Shown in pieces: positions 23,931 to 35,484 of a DNA stretch of 64,000 nucleotides. The stretch's first letter is position 1. Every line of letters begins with the position of its first letter. The position numbers and the translations under genes were made by a program. The notes under the pieces are model-generated. The model was not told the origin of the DNA. It was given only the letters and a program-made list of their open reading frames with translations, and searched no databases. The DNA comes from Hydractinia symbiolongicarpus (taxonomy: Eukaryota; Cnidaria; Hydrozoa; Anthoathecata; Hydractiniidae), in NCBI RefSeq assembly GCF_029227915.1, contig NC_079882.1, forward strand, positions 31,364,001 through 31,428,000. Reading direction: 5' to 3'.

Positions 23931-26900
23931 ATGCGTTTTAGTGCTAAAAACTGATTTAAAAAATCGTTTGTGAAATGAGTTTACTCCCTGGGTACTTTCT
24001 TTATATACTTTTGACTATACGGTCCGACTCCGGGATTTACGGGAAATCGCGTGTTTTCGTTTGCCGGCGATTAAACTTCATTTATTCAGCGTCTCATCAA
24101 AAATGAAAACATTTTAAAAACTACATGTCTCCTGCGTTTTATTGCTGAAAAAATAATTTAAAAAATCGTTCGAGAAATGAGTTTACTTCTTGGGTACTTT
24201 CTTTGTATACTTTTGACTATACGGGCCGAGTCCGGGATTTACGGGAAAACGCGGGTTTTCGTTTGCAGGCGATTAAACTTCTTTTATTCAGCGTCTCATC
24301 AAAAATGAAAACATTTTTGAAAACTACAAGTCTCATGCGTTTTAGTGGTGAAAAAATAATTTAAAAAATCGTTCGGGAAATGAGTTTACTCCCTGGGTAC
24401 TTCCTTTGTATACTTTTGTCTATACAGGCCGGATCCGGGATTTACGCGAAATCGCGGATTTTCGTTTGCCGGCGATTACACTTCTTTTATTCAGCGTCTC
24501 ACCAAAAATGAAAACATTTTTGAAAACTACAAGTCTCATGCGTTATAGTGCTAAAAAAATAATTTAAAAAAACGTTCGGTTAATGAGTTTACTCCCTGGG
24601 TACTTTCTTTGTATACTTTGGACTATACGAACCGAGTCCGGGATTTAGGGGAAGTCGCGGGTTTTGGGTTTGCAGGCGATTAAACTTCTTTTATTCAGCG
24701 TCTCATCAAAAATGTAAACATTTTCGAAAACTACAAGTCTCATGCGTTTTAGTGCTGAAAAAATAATTTAAAAAATCGTTCGGGAAATGAGTTTACTCCC
24801 TGGGTACTTTCTTTGTATACTTTTGACTATACGGACCGAGTCTGGGATTTACGGGAAATGGCGGGTTTTCGTTTGCCGGCGATTAAACTTCTTTTATTCA
24901 GCGTCTCATCAAAAATGAAAACATTTTTGAAAACTACAAGTCTCATGCGTTTTAGTGCTAAAAAACTAATTTAAAAAATCGTTTGTGAAATGAGTTTACT
25001 CCCTGGGTACTTTCTTTATATACTTTTGACTATACGGGCCGACTCCGGGATTTACGGGAAATCGCGTGTTTTCGTTTGCCAGCGATTAAACTTCTTTTAT
25101 TCAGCGTCTCATCAAAAATGAAAACATTTTAAAAACTACAAGTCTCATGCGTTTTAGTGCTGAAAAAATAATTTAAAAAATCGTTCGGGAAATGAGTTTA
25201 CTCCCTGGGTACTTTCTTTGTATACTTTTGACTATACGGACCGAGTCTGGGATTTACGGGAAATCGCGGGTTTTCGTTTGCCGGCGATTAAACTTCTTTT
25301 ATTCAGCGTCTCATCAAAAATGAAAACATTTTTAAAAACTACATGTCTCCTGCGTTTTATTGCTGAAAAAATAATTTAAAAAATCGTTCGAGAAATGAGT
25401 TTACTTCTTGGGTACTTTCTTTGTATACTTTTGACTATACGGGCCGAGTCCGGGATTTACGGGAAATCGCGGGTTTTCGTCTGCCGGCGATTACACTTCT
25501 TTTATTCAGCGTCTCATCAAAAATGAAAACATTTTTGAAAACTACAAGTCTCATGCGTTTTAGTGCTAAAAAACTAATTTAAAAAATCGTTTGTGAAATG
25601 AGTTTACTCCCTGGGTACTTTCTTTATATACTTTTGACTATACGGGCCGACTCCGGGATTTACGGGAAATTGCGTGTTTTCGTTTGCCGGAGATTAAACT
25701 TCTTTTATTCAGCGTCTCATCAAAAATGAAAACATTTTAAAAACTACAAGTCTCATGCGTTTTAGTGCTGAAAAAATAATTTAAAAAATCGTTCGGGAAA
25801 TGAGTTTACTCCCTGGGTACTTTCTTTGTATACTTTTGACTATACGGACCGATTCCGGGATTTACGGGAAATCGCGGGTTTTCGTCTGCCGGCGAATACA
25901 CTTCTTTTATTCAGCGTCTCATCAAAAATGAAAACATTTTTGAAAACTACAAGTCTCATGCGTTTTAGTGCTAAAAAACTAATTTAAAAAATCGTTTGTG
26001 AAATGAGTTTACTCCCTGGGTACTTTCTTTATATACTTTTGACTATACGGGCCGACTCCGGGATTTACGGGAAATCGGGTGTTTTCGTTTGCCGGCGATT
26101 AAACTTCTTTTATTCAGCGTCTCATCAAAAATGAAAACATTTTAAAAACTACAAGTCTCATGCGTTTTAGTGCTGAAAAAATAATTTAAAAAATCGTTCG
26201 GGAAATAAGTTTACTCCCTGGGTACTTTCTTTGTATACTTTTGACTATACGGACCGAGTCCGGGATTTACGGGAAATCGCGGGTTTTCGTTTGCAGGCGA
26301 TTAAACTTCTTTTATTCAGCGTCTCATCAAAAATGAAAACATTTTTGAAAACTACAAGTCTCATGCGTTTTAGTGGTGAAAAAATAATTTAAAAAATCGT
26401 TTGGGAAATGAGTTTACTCCCTGGGTTCTTTCTTTGTATACTTTTGACTATACGGGCCGAGTCCGGGATTGACGCGAAATCCCGGGTTTTCGTTTGCCGG
26501 CGATTAAACTTCTTTTATTCAGCGTCTCATCAAAAATGAAAACATTTTTGAAAACTACTGGTCTCATGCGTTTTACTGGTAAAAAAATAATTTAAAAAAT
26601 CGTTCGGGAAATGAGTTTACTCCCTGGGTACTTCCTTTGTATACTTTTGTCTATAAAGGCCGGATCCGGGATTTACGCGAAATCGCGGATTTTCGTTTGC
26701 CGGCGATTACACTTCTTTTATTCAGCGTCTCATCAAAAATGAAAACATTTTTGAAAACTACAAGTCTCATGCGTTTTAGTGCTAAAAAACTAATTTAAAA
26801 AATCGTTTGTGAAATGAGTTTACTCCCTGGGTACTTTCTTTATATACTTTTGACTATACGGGCCGACTCCGGGATTTACGGGAAATCGCGTGTTTTCGTT

Positions 26901-27579
26901 TGCCGGCGATTAAACTTCATTTATTCAGCGTCTCATCAAAAATGAAAACATTTTAAAAACTACAAGTCTCATGCGTTTTAGTGCTGAAAAAATAATTTAA
27001 AAAATCGTTCGGGAAATGAGTTTACTCCCTGGGTACTTTCTTTGTATACTTTTGACTATACGGACCGAGTCTGGGATTTACGGGAAATCGCGGGTTTTCG
27101 TTTGCCGGCGATTAAACTTCTTTTATTCAGCGTCTCATCAAAAATGAAAACATTTTTAAAAACTACATGTCTCCTGCGTTTTATTGCTGAAAAAATAATT
27201 TAAAAAATCGTTCGAGAAATGAGTTTACTTCTTGGGTACTTTCTTTGTATACTTTTGACTATACGGGCCGAGTCCGGGATTTACGGGAAATCGCGGGTTT
27301 TTGTTTGCAGGCGATTAAACTTCTTTTATTCAGCGTCTCATCAAAAATGAAAACATTTTTGAAAACTACAAGTCTCATGCGTTTTAGTGGTGAAAAAATA
27401 ATTTAAAAAATCGTTCGGGAAATGAGTTTACTCCCTGGGTTCTTTCTTTGTAAACTTTTGACTATACGGGCCGAGTCCGGTATTTACGCGAAATCCCGGG
27501 TTTTTGTTTGCCGGCGATTACACTTCTTTCATTCAGCGTCTCATCAAAAATTAAAACATTTTTGATAACTACAAGTCTC

Positions 27580-27985
27580 ATGCGTTTTAGTGCTAAAAAA
27601 GTAATTTAAAAAATCGTTATTGAAATGAGTTTACTCCCTGGGTACTTTCTTTATATACTTTTGACTATACGGGTCGTGGCCAGGATTTAGGGGAAATCGC
27701 GCGTTTTCGTTTGCCAACGATTAAACTTCTTTTATTCTGCGTCTCATCAAAAATGTAAACATTTTCGAATACTAAAGTCTCATTCGTTCTAGTGGTGCAG
27801 AAATAATTTGAAAAATCGTTCAGGAAATCAGTTTACTCCCTGGGTACTTCTTTTTATATATTTTCGACTATACGGGCCAAGCCCGAGATTTACGGGAAAT
27901 CGCGGGTTTTTGTTTGCCGGCGATTAAACTGCTTTTATTCAGCGTCTCATCAAAAATGAAAACATTTTTGAAAACTACAAGTCTC
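27580..27985 (+). repeat. First copy of the domain 2 dimer
   Basis: Two monomers at 27,580 and 27,782. The pair is the first appearance, reading left to right, of the CATTCGTTCTAG class of monomers that dominates domains 4 and 6. It therefore marks the boundary between the A-H family and the later families. Confidence 0.75.
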
Positions 27986-30900
27986 ATGCGTTTTAGTGCT
28001 AAAAAACTAATTTAAAAAATCGTTTGTGAAATGAGTTTACTCCCTGGGTACTTTCTTTATATACTTTTGACTATACGGGCCGACTCCGGGATTTACGGGA
28101 AATCGCGTGTTTTCGTTTGCCGGCGATTAAACTTCTTTTATTCAGCGTCTCATCAAAAATGAAAACATTTTAAAAACTACAAGTCTCATGCGTTTTAGTG
28201 GTGAAAAAATAATTTAAAAAATCGTTCGGGAAATGAGTTTACTCCCTGGGTTCTTTCTTTGTAAACTTTTGACTATACTGGCCGAGTCCGGTATTTACGC
28301 GAAATCCCGGGTTTTCGTTTGCCGGCGATTACACTTCTTTCATTCAGCGTCTCATCAAAAATGAAAACATTTTTGATAACTACAAGTCTCATGCGTTTTA
28401 GTGCTAAAAAACTAATTTAAAAAATCGTTATTGAAATGAGTTTACTCCCTGGGTACTTTCTTTATATACTTTTGACTATATGGGTCGTGGCCAGGATTTA
28501 GGGGAAATCGCGCGTTTTCGTTTGCCAACGATTAAACTTCTTTTATTCAGCGTCTCATCAAAAATGTAAACATTTTCGAATACTAAAGTCTCATTCGTTC
28601 TAGTGTTGCAGAAATAATTTGAAAAATCGTTCAGGAAATCAGTTTACTCCCTGGGTACTTCTTTTTATATATTTTCGACTATACGGGCCAAGCCCGAGAT
28701 TTACGGGAAATCGCGGGTTTTTGTTTGCCGGCGATTAAACTGCTTTTATTCAGCGTCTCATCAAAAATGAAAACATTTTTGAAAACTACAAGTCTCATGC
28801 GTTTTAGTGCTAAAAAACTAATTTAAAAAATCGTTTGTGAAATGAGTTTACTCCCTGGGTACTTTCTTTATATACTTTTGACTATACGGGCCGACTCCGG
28901 GATTTACGGGAAATCGCGTGTTTTCGTTTGCCGGCGATTAAACTTCTTTTATTCAGCGTCTCATCAAAAATGAAAACATTTTAAAAACTACAAGTCTCAT
29001 GCGTTTTAGTGCTGAAAAAATAATTTAAAAATTCGTTCGGGAAATGAGTTTACTCCCTGGGTACTTTCTTTGTATACTTTTGACTATACGGACCGAGTCT
29101 GGGATTTACAGGAAATCGCGGGTTTTCGTTTGCCGGCGATTAAACTTCTTTTATTCAGCGTCTCATCAAAAATGAAAACATTTTTAAAAACTACATGTCT
29201 CCTGCGTTTTATTGCTGAAAAAATAATTTAAAAAATCGTTCGAGAAATGAGTTTACTTCTTGGGTACTTTCTTTGTATACTTTTGACTATACGGGCCGAG
29301 TCCGGGATTTACGGGAAATCGCGGGTTTTCGTTTGCAGGCGATTAAACTTCTTTTATTCAGCGTCTCATCAAAAATGAAAACATTTTTGAAAACTACAAG
29401 TCTCATGCGTTTTAGTGCTAAAAAACTAATTTAAAAAATCGTTATTGAAATGAGTTTACTCCCTGGGTACTTTCTTTATATACTTTTGACTATACGGGTC
29501 GTGGCCAGGATTTAGGGGAAATCGCGCGTTTTCGTTTGCCAACGATTAAACTTCTTTTATTCAGCGTCTCATCAAAAATGTAAACATTTTCGAATACAAA
29601 AGTCTCATTCGTTCTAGTGGTGCAGAAATAATTTGAAAAATCGTTCAGGAAATCAGTTTACTCCCTGGGTACTTCTTTTTATATATTTTCGACTATACGG
29701 GCCAAGCCCGAGATTTACGGGAAATCGCGGGTTTTTGTTTGCCGGCGATTAAACTGCTTTTATTCAGCGTCTCATCAAAAATGAAAACATTTTTGAAAAC
29801 TACAAGTCTCATGCGTTTTAGTGCTAAAAAACTAATTTAAAAAATCGTTTGTGAAATGAGTTTACTCCCTGGGTACTTTCTTTGTATACTTTTGACTATA
29901 CGGACCGAGTCTGGGATTTACGGGAAATCGCGGGTTTTCGTTTGCCGGCGATTAAACTTCTTTTATTCAGCGTCTCATCAAAAATGAAAACATTTTTAAA
30001 AACTACATGTCTCCTGCGTTTTATTGCTGAAAAAATAATTTAAAAAATCGTTCAAGAAATGAGTTTACTTCTTGGGTACTTTCTTTGTATACTTTTGACT
30101 ATACGGGCCGAGTCCGGGATTTACGGGAAATCGCGGGTTTTCGTTTGCAGGCGATTAAACTTCTTTTATTCAGCGTCTCATCAAAAATGAAAACATTTTT
30201 AAAAACTGCAAGTCTCATGCGTTTTAGTGGTGAAAAAATAATTTAAAAAATCGTTCGGGAAATGAGTTTACTCCCTGGGTTCTTTCTTTGTAAACTTTTG
30301 ACTATACGGGCCGAGTCCGGTATTTACGCGAAATCCCGGGTTTTCGTTTGCCGGCGATTACACTTCTTTCATTCAGCGTCTCATCAAAAATGAAAACATT
30401 TTTGATAACTACAAGTCTCATGCGTTTTAGTGCTAAAAAACTAATTTAAAAAATCGTTTGCGATATGAGTTTACTCCCTGGGTACTTTCTTTATATACTT
30501 TTGACTATACGGGTCGTGGCCAGGATTTAGGGGAAATCGCGCGTTTTCGCTTGCCAACGATTAAACTTCTTTTATTCAGCGTCTCATCAAAAATGTAAAC
30601 ATTTTCGAATACTAAAGTCTCATTCGTTCTAGTGGTGCAGAAATAATTTGAAAAATCGTTCAGGAAATCAGTTTACTCCCTGGGTACTTCTTTTTATATA
30701 TTTTCGACTATACGGGCCAAGCCCGAGATTTACGGGAAATCGCGGGTTTTTGTTTGCCGGCGATTAAACTGCTTTTATTCAGCGTCCCATCAAAAATGAA
30801 AACATTTTTGAAAACTACAAGTCTCATGCGTTTTAGTGCTAAAAAACTAATTTAAAAAATCGTTTGTGAAATGAGTTTACTCCCTGGGTACTTTCTTTAT

Positions 30901-31839
30901 ATACTTTTGACTATACGGGCCGACTCCGGGATTTACGGGAAATCGCGTGTTTTCGTTTGCCGGCGATTAAACTTCTTTTATTCAGCGTCTCATCAAAAAT
31001 GAAAACATTTTAAAAACTACAAGTCTCATGCGTTTTAGTGCTGAAAAAATAATTTAAAAAATCGTTCGGGAAATGAGTTTACTCCCTGGGTACTTTCTTT
31101 ATATACATTCAACTATACGGGCCAAGCCCGGGATTTACGGGAAATCGCGGGTTTTCGTTTGCAGGCGATTAAACTTCTTTTATTCAGCGTCTCATCAAAA
31201 ATGAAAACATTTTTGAAAACTACAAGTCTCATGCGTTTTAGTGGTGAAAAACTAATTTAAAAAATCGTTCGGGAAATGAGTTTACTCCTTGGGTTCTTTC
31301 TTTGTATACTTTTGACTATACGGGCCGAGTCCGGGATTTACGCCAAATCCCGGGTTTTCGTTTGCCGGCGATTACACTTCTTTCATTCAGCGTCTCATCA
31401 AAAATGAAAACATTTTTGATAACTACAAGTCTCATGCGTTTTAGTGCTAAAGAACTAATTTAAAAAATCGTTTGTGAAATGAGTTTACTCCCTGGGTACT
31501 TTCTTTATATACTTTTGACTATACGGGTCGTGGCCAGGATTTAGGGGAAATCGCGCGTTTTCGTTTGCCAACGATTAAACTTCTTTTATTCAGCGTCTCA
31601 TCAAAAATGTAAACATTTTCGAATACTAAAGTCTCATTCGTTCTAGTGGTGCAGAAATAATTTGAAAAATCGTTCAGGAAATCAGTTTACTTCCTGGGGA
31701 CTTCTTCTTATATATTTTCGACTATACGGGCCAAGCCCGAGATTTACGGGAAATCGCGGGTTTTTGTTTGCCGGCGATTAAACTGCTTTTATTCAGCGTC
31801 TCATCAAAAATGAAAACATTTTTGAAAACTACAAGTCTC
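27580..31839 (+). repeat. Domain 2: distinctive dimer every 4-5 monomers
   Basis: A two-monomer unit recurs five times. The first monomer is a G derivative (GGTCGTGGCCAGGATTTAGG, TTTGCCAACGATT, ATGTAAACATTTTCG, TACTAAAGTC). The second opens with CATTCGTTCTAGTGGTGCAG and has TTGAAAAATCGTTCAGG, AAATCAGTTTAC, TATATATTTTCGAC and GGGCCAAGCCCGAGA. The second monomer starts at 27,782, 28,593, 29,607, 30,622 and 31,636, so the spacing is 811, 1014, 1015 and 1014 bp, that is 4, 5, 5 and 5 monomers. Types C, D, E and F fill the intervals. Confidence 0.85.
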
Positions 31840-34800
31840 ATGCGTTCTAGTGGTGAAAAAATAATTTAAAAATTCGTTCGGGAAATGAGTTTACTGCCTG
31901 GGTACTTTCTTTGTATACTTTTGACTATAAGGGCCGATCCCGGGAGTTAGGGGAAATCGCGGGTTTTGGTTTGCCGGCGAGTAAACTTCTTTTATTCAGC
32001 GTTTCATCAAAAATGAAAACATTTCTGAATGCTACAAGTCTGATTCGTTTTAGTGGTGCAGAAATAATTTGAAATATCGTTCGGGAAATCAGTTTACTGC
32101 CTGGGTACTTTCTTTGTATACTTTTGACTATACGGGCCGAGTCCGGGACTTACGGGAAATCGCGGGTTTTGGTTTGCCGGCGATTAAACTTCTTTTATTC
32201 AGCGTCTCATCAAAAATAAAAACATTTTTAAAAACTACAAGTCTCATGCGTTTTACTGGTGAAAAAATAATTTAAAAAATAGTTCGGGAAATGCGTTTAC
32301 TTCCTGGGTACTTTCTTTGTATACTTTTGACTATACGGGACGACTCCGGGATTTACGGGAAATCGCGTGTTTTCGTTTGCCGGCGATTAAACTTCTTTTA
32401 TTCAGCGTCTCATCAAAAATGAAAACATTTTTAAAAACTACAAGTCTCATGCGTTTTAGTGCTGAAAAAATAATTTAAAAAATCGTTCGAGAAATGAGTT
32501 TACTTCTCGCGTACTTTCTTTGTATACTTTTGACTATACGGTCCGAGTCCGGGATTTACGGGAAATCGCGGGTTTTCGTTTGCCGGCGATTAAACTTCTT
32601 TTATTCAGCGTCTCATCAAAAATGAAAACATTTTTGAAAACTACAAGTCTCATGCGTTTTACTGGTGAAAAAATAACTAAAAAAATCGATCGGGAAATGA
32701 GTTTACTCCCTGGGTACTTCCTTTGTATACCTTTGACTATACGGGCCGGATCCGGGATTTACGCGAAATCGCGGATTTTCCTTTGCCGGCGATTACACTT
32801 CTTTTATTCCGCGTCTCACCAAAAATGAAAACATTTTTGAAAACTACAAGTCTCATGCGTTATAGTCCTAAAAAAATAATTTACAAAATCGTTCGGGAAA
32901 TGAGTTTACTCCCTGGGTACTTTCTTTGTATACTTTTGACTATACGGGCCGAGTCCGGGATTTACACGAAATCGCGGGTTTTCGTTTGCCGGCGATTACA
33001 CTTCTTTTATTCAGCGTCTCATCAAAAATGAAAACATTTTTGAAAACTAGAAGTGTCATGTGTTTTAGTGCTAAAAAACTAATTTAAAAAATCGTTTGTG
33101 AAATGAGTTTACTCCCTGGGTACTTTCTTTATATACTTTTGACTATACGGGTCGTGGCCAGGATTTAGGGGAAATCGCGGGTTTTCGTTTGCCGGCTATT
33201 AAACTTCTTTTATTCAGCGTCTCATCAAAAATGAAAACATTTTTGAAAACTACAAGTCTCATACGTTTTACTGATGAAAAAATAATTTAAAAAATCGTTC
33301 GGGAAATGATTTTACTCCCTGGGTACTTTCTTTGTATACTTTTGACTATACGGGCCGACTCCGGGATTTACGGGAAATCGCGTGTTTTCGTTTGCCGGCG
33401 ATTAAACTTCTTTTATTCAGCGTCTCATCAAAAATGAAAACATTTTAAAAACTACAAGTCTCATGCGTTTTAGTGCTGAAAAAATAATTTAAAAAATCGT
33501 TCGGGAAATGAGTTTACTCCCTGGGTACTTTCTTTGTATACTTTTGACTATACGGACCGAGTCCGGGATTTACGGGAAATAGCGGGTTTTCGTTTGCCAG
33601 CGATTAAACTTCTTTTATTCAGCGTCTCATCAAAAATGAAAACATTTTTGAAAACTACAAGTTTGATGCGTTATAGTGGTAAAAAACTAATTTAAAAAAT
33701 CGTTCTGGAAATGAGTTTGCTCCCTGGGTACTTTCTTTGTATACTTTTGACTATACGGGCCGAATCCGAGATTTACGGGAAATCGCGGGTTTTCGTTTGC
33801 CGGCAATTAAACTTCTTTTATTCAGCGTCTCAGCAAAAATGAAAACATTTTTGAAAATTACAAGTCTCATGGGTTTTTAGTGGTGAAAAAATAATTTTAA
33901 AAATCGTTCCGATAATGAGTTTACTCCCTGGGTACTTTCTTTGTATACTTTGGACTATACGAGCCGAGTCCGGGATTTAGGGGAAGTCGCGGGTTTTGGG
34001 TTTGCAGGCGATTAAACTTCTTTTAATCAGCGTCTCATCAAAAATGTAAACATTTTCGAAAACTACAAGTCTGATGCGTTTTACTGGTTAAAAAATTATT
34101 TAAAAAATCGTTCGGGAAATGAGTTTACTCCCTGGGTACTTTCTTTGTATACTCTTGACTATACGGGCCGACTCCGGGATTTACGGGAAATCGCGTGTTT
34201 TCGTTTGCCGGCGAATAAACTTCTTTTATTCAGCGTCTCATCAAGAATAAAAACATTTTTAAAAACTACAAGTCTCATGCGTTTTAGTGCTGAAAAAATA
34301 ATTTAAAAAATCGTTTGAGAAACGAGTTTACTTCTTGGGTACTTTCTTTGTATACTTTTGACTATACGGTCCGAGTCCTGGATTTACGGGAAATCGCGGG
34401 TTTTCGTTTGCCGGCGATTAAACTTCTTTTATTCAACGTCTCATCAAAAATGAAAACATTTTTAAAAACTACAAGTCTCATTCGTTTTACTGGTGAAAAA
34501 ATAACTAAAAAAATCGTTCGGGAAATGAGTTTACTCCCTGGGTACTTTCTTTGTATACTTTTGACTATACGGGCCGGATCCGGGATTTACGTGAAATCGC
34601 GGATTTTCCTTTGCCGGGGATTACACTTCTTTTTTTCAGCGTCTCACCAAAAATGAAAACATTTTTGAAAACTACAAGTCTCATGCGTTATAGTGCTAAA
34701 AAAATAATTTAAAAAATCGTTCGGTTAATGAGTTTACTCTCTGGGTACTTTCTTTGTATACTTTTAACTATACGGGTCGTGGCCAGGACTTAGGGGAAAT

Positions 34801-35484
34801 CGCCGGTTTTCGTTTGCCGGCTATTAAACTTCTTTAATTCAGCGTCTCATCAAAAATGAAAACATTTTTGAAAACTACAAGTCTCATACGTTTTACTGAT
34901 GAAAAAATAATTTAAAAAATCGTTCGGGAAATGAGTTTACTCCCTGGGTACTTTCTTTGTATACTTTTGACTATACGGGCCGACTCCGGGATTTACGGGA
35001 AATAGCGGGTTTTCGTTTGCCGGCGATTAAACTTCTTTTATTCAGCGTCTCATCAAAAATGAAAACATTTTAAAAACTACAAGTTTCATGCGTTTTAGTG
35101 CTGAAAAAATAATTTAAAAAATCGTTCGGGAAATGAGTTTACTCCCTGGGTACTTTCTTTTTATACTTTTGACCATACGGGTCGTGTCCGGAATTTAGGG
35201 GAAATCGCGGGTTTTTGTTTGCCGGCGGTTAAACTTCTTTTATTCGGCGTCCAATCAAAAATGAAAACATTTTTGAATACTACAAGTCTCATTCGTTCTA
35301 GTGGTACAGAAATAATTTAAAAAATCGTTCGGGAAATGAGTTTACTCCCGGGTTACTTTCTTTGTATACTTTTGACTATACGGGCCGAGTCCGGGATTTA
35401 AGGGAAATCGCGGGTTTTCGTTTGCCGGAGATTAAACTCCTTTTATTCAGCGTCTCATTAAAAATGAAAACATTTTTGAAAACT
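31840..35484 (+). repeat. Domain 3: diverged, irregular monomers
   Basis: About 18 monomers with no repeated higher-order period that I could find. Many carry private substitutions (for example TTCTCGCGTAC near 32,505, TAACTAAAAAAATCG near 32,675 and 34,501, TTCCGATAATG near 33,907). Both A-H-like and later-family features occur. The stretch 34.4-35.2 kb is the closest relative of domain 8. Open frames of 102-113 codons occur here because the usual stop in TTTAAAA is lost; they are not genes. Confidence 0.75.
33972..34000 (+). other. Isolated G-quadruplex motif in a hybrid type A monomer
   Basis: The four tracts and loop lengths match the domain 1 copies. The host monomer (starting near 33,869) has a non-A first third (AGTGGTGAAAAAATAA, CGTTCCGATAATG) followed by A sequence, so it is a hybrid. 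It is more than 9 kb from the previous copy. Confidence 0.65.

Larger units (their letters stand above)
1..27579 (+). repeat. Domain 1: rearranged 8-mer higher-order repeat (types A-H)
   Basis: Monomers here fall into eight recognisable types whose basic order is A-B-C-D-E-F-G-H. Near-complete runs occur at about 812-2,636 (with D doubled), 5,884-7,506 and 10,748-12,168. Elsewhere the order is broken by whole-monomer losses, duplications and hybrid monomers, giving local periods of 3, 5, 6, 10, 19 and 23 monomers. Type A, with its G-quadruplex motif, is almost confined to this domain. The stretch 24.7-27.5 kb is mostly C, D, E and F types in short 3-mer rearrangements. Apart from the listed blocks I see no other element in it. 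Confidence 0.88.

Noticed and set aside
812-24700. Telomere-like G-rich repeats in type A (TTTTGGGTTTG)
   Set aside because: The G-rich stretch occurs once per monomer and is not a tandem short repeat; it is better described as a quadruplex motif.
32520-34656. Open frames of 102-113 codons at 32,520-32,828, 32,723-33,031 and 34,315-34,656
   Set aside because: Same cause as above (TAACTAAAAAAATCG or TTTACAAAATCG in place of the usual stop context). They overlap each other, span one and a half monomers and have no start context or recognisable domain.
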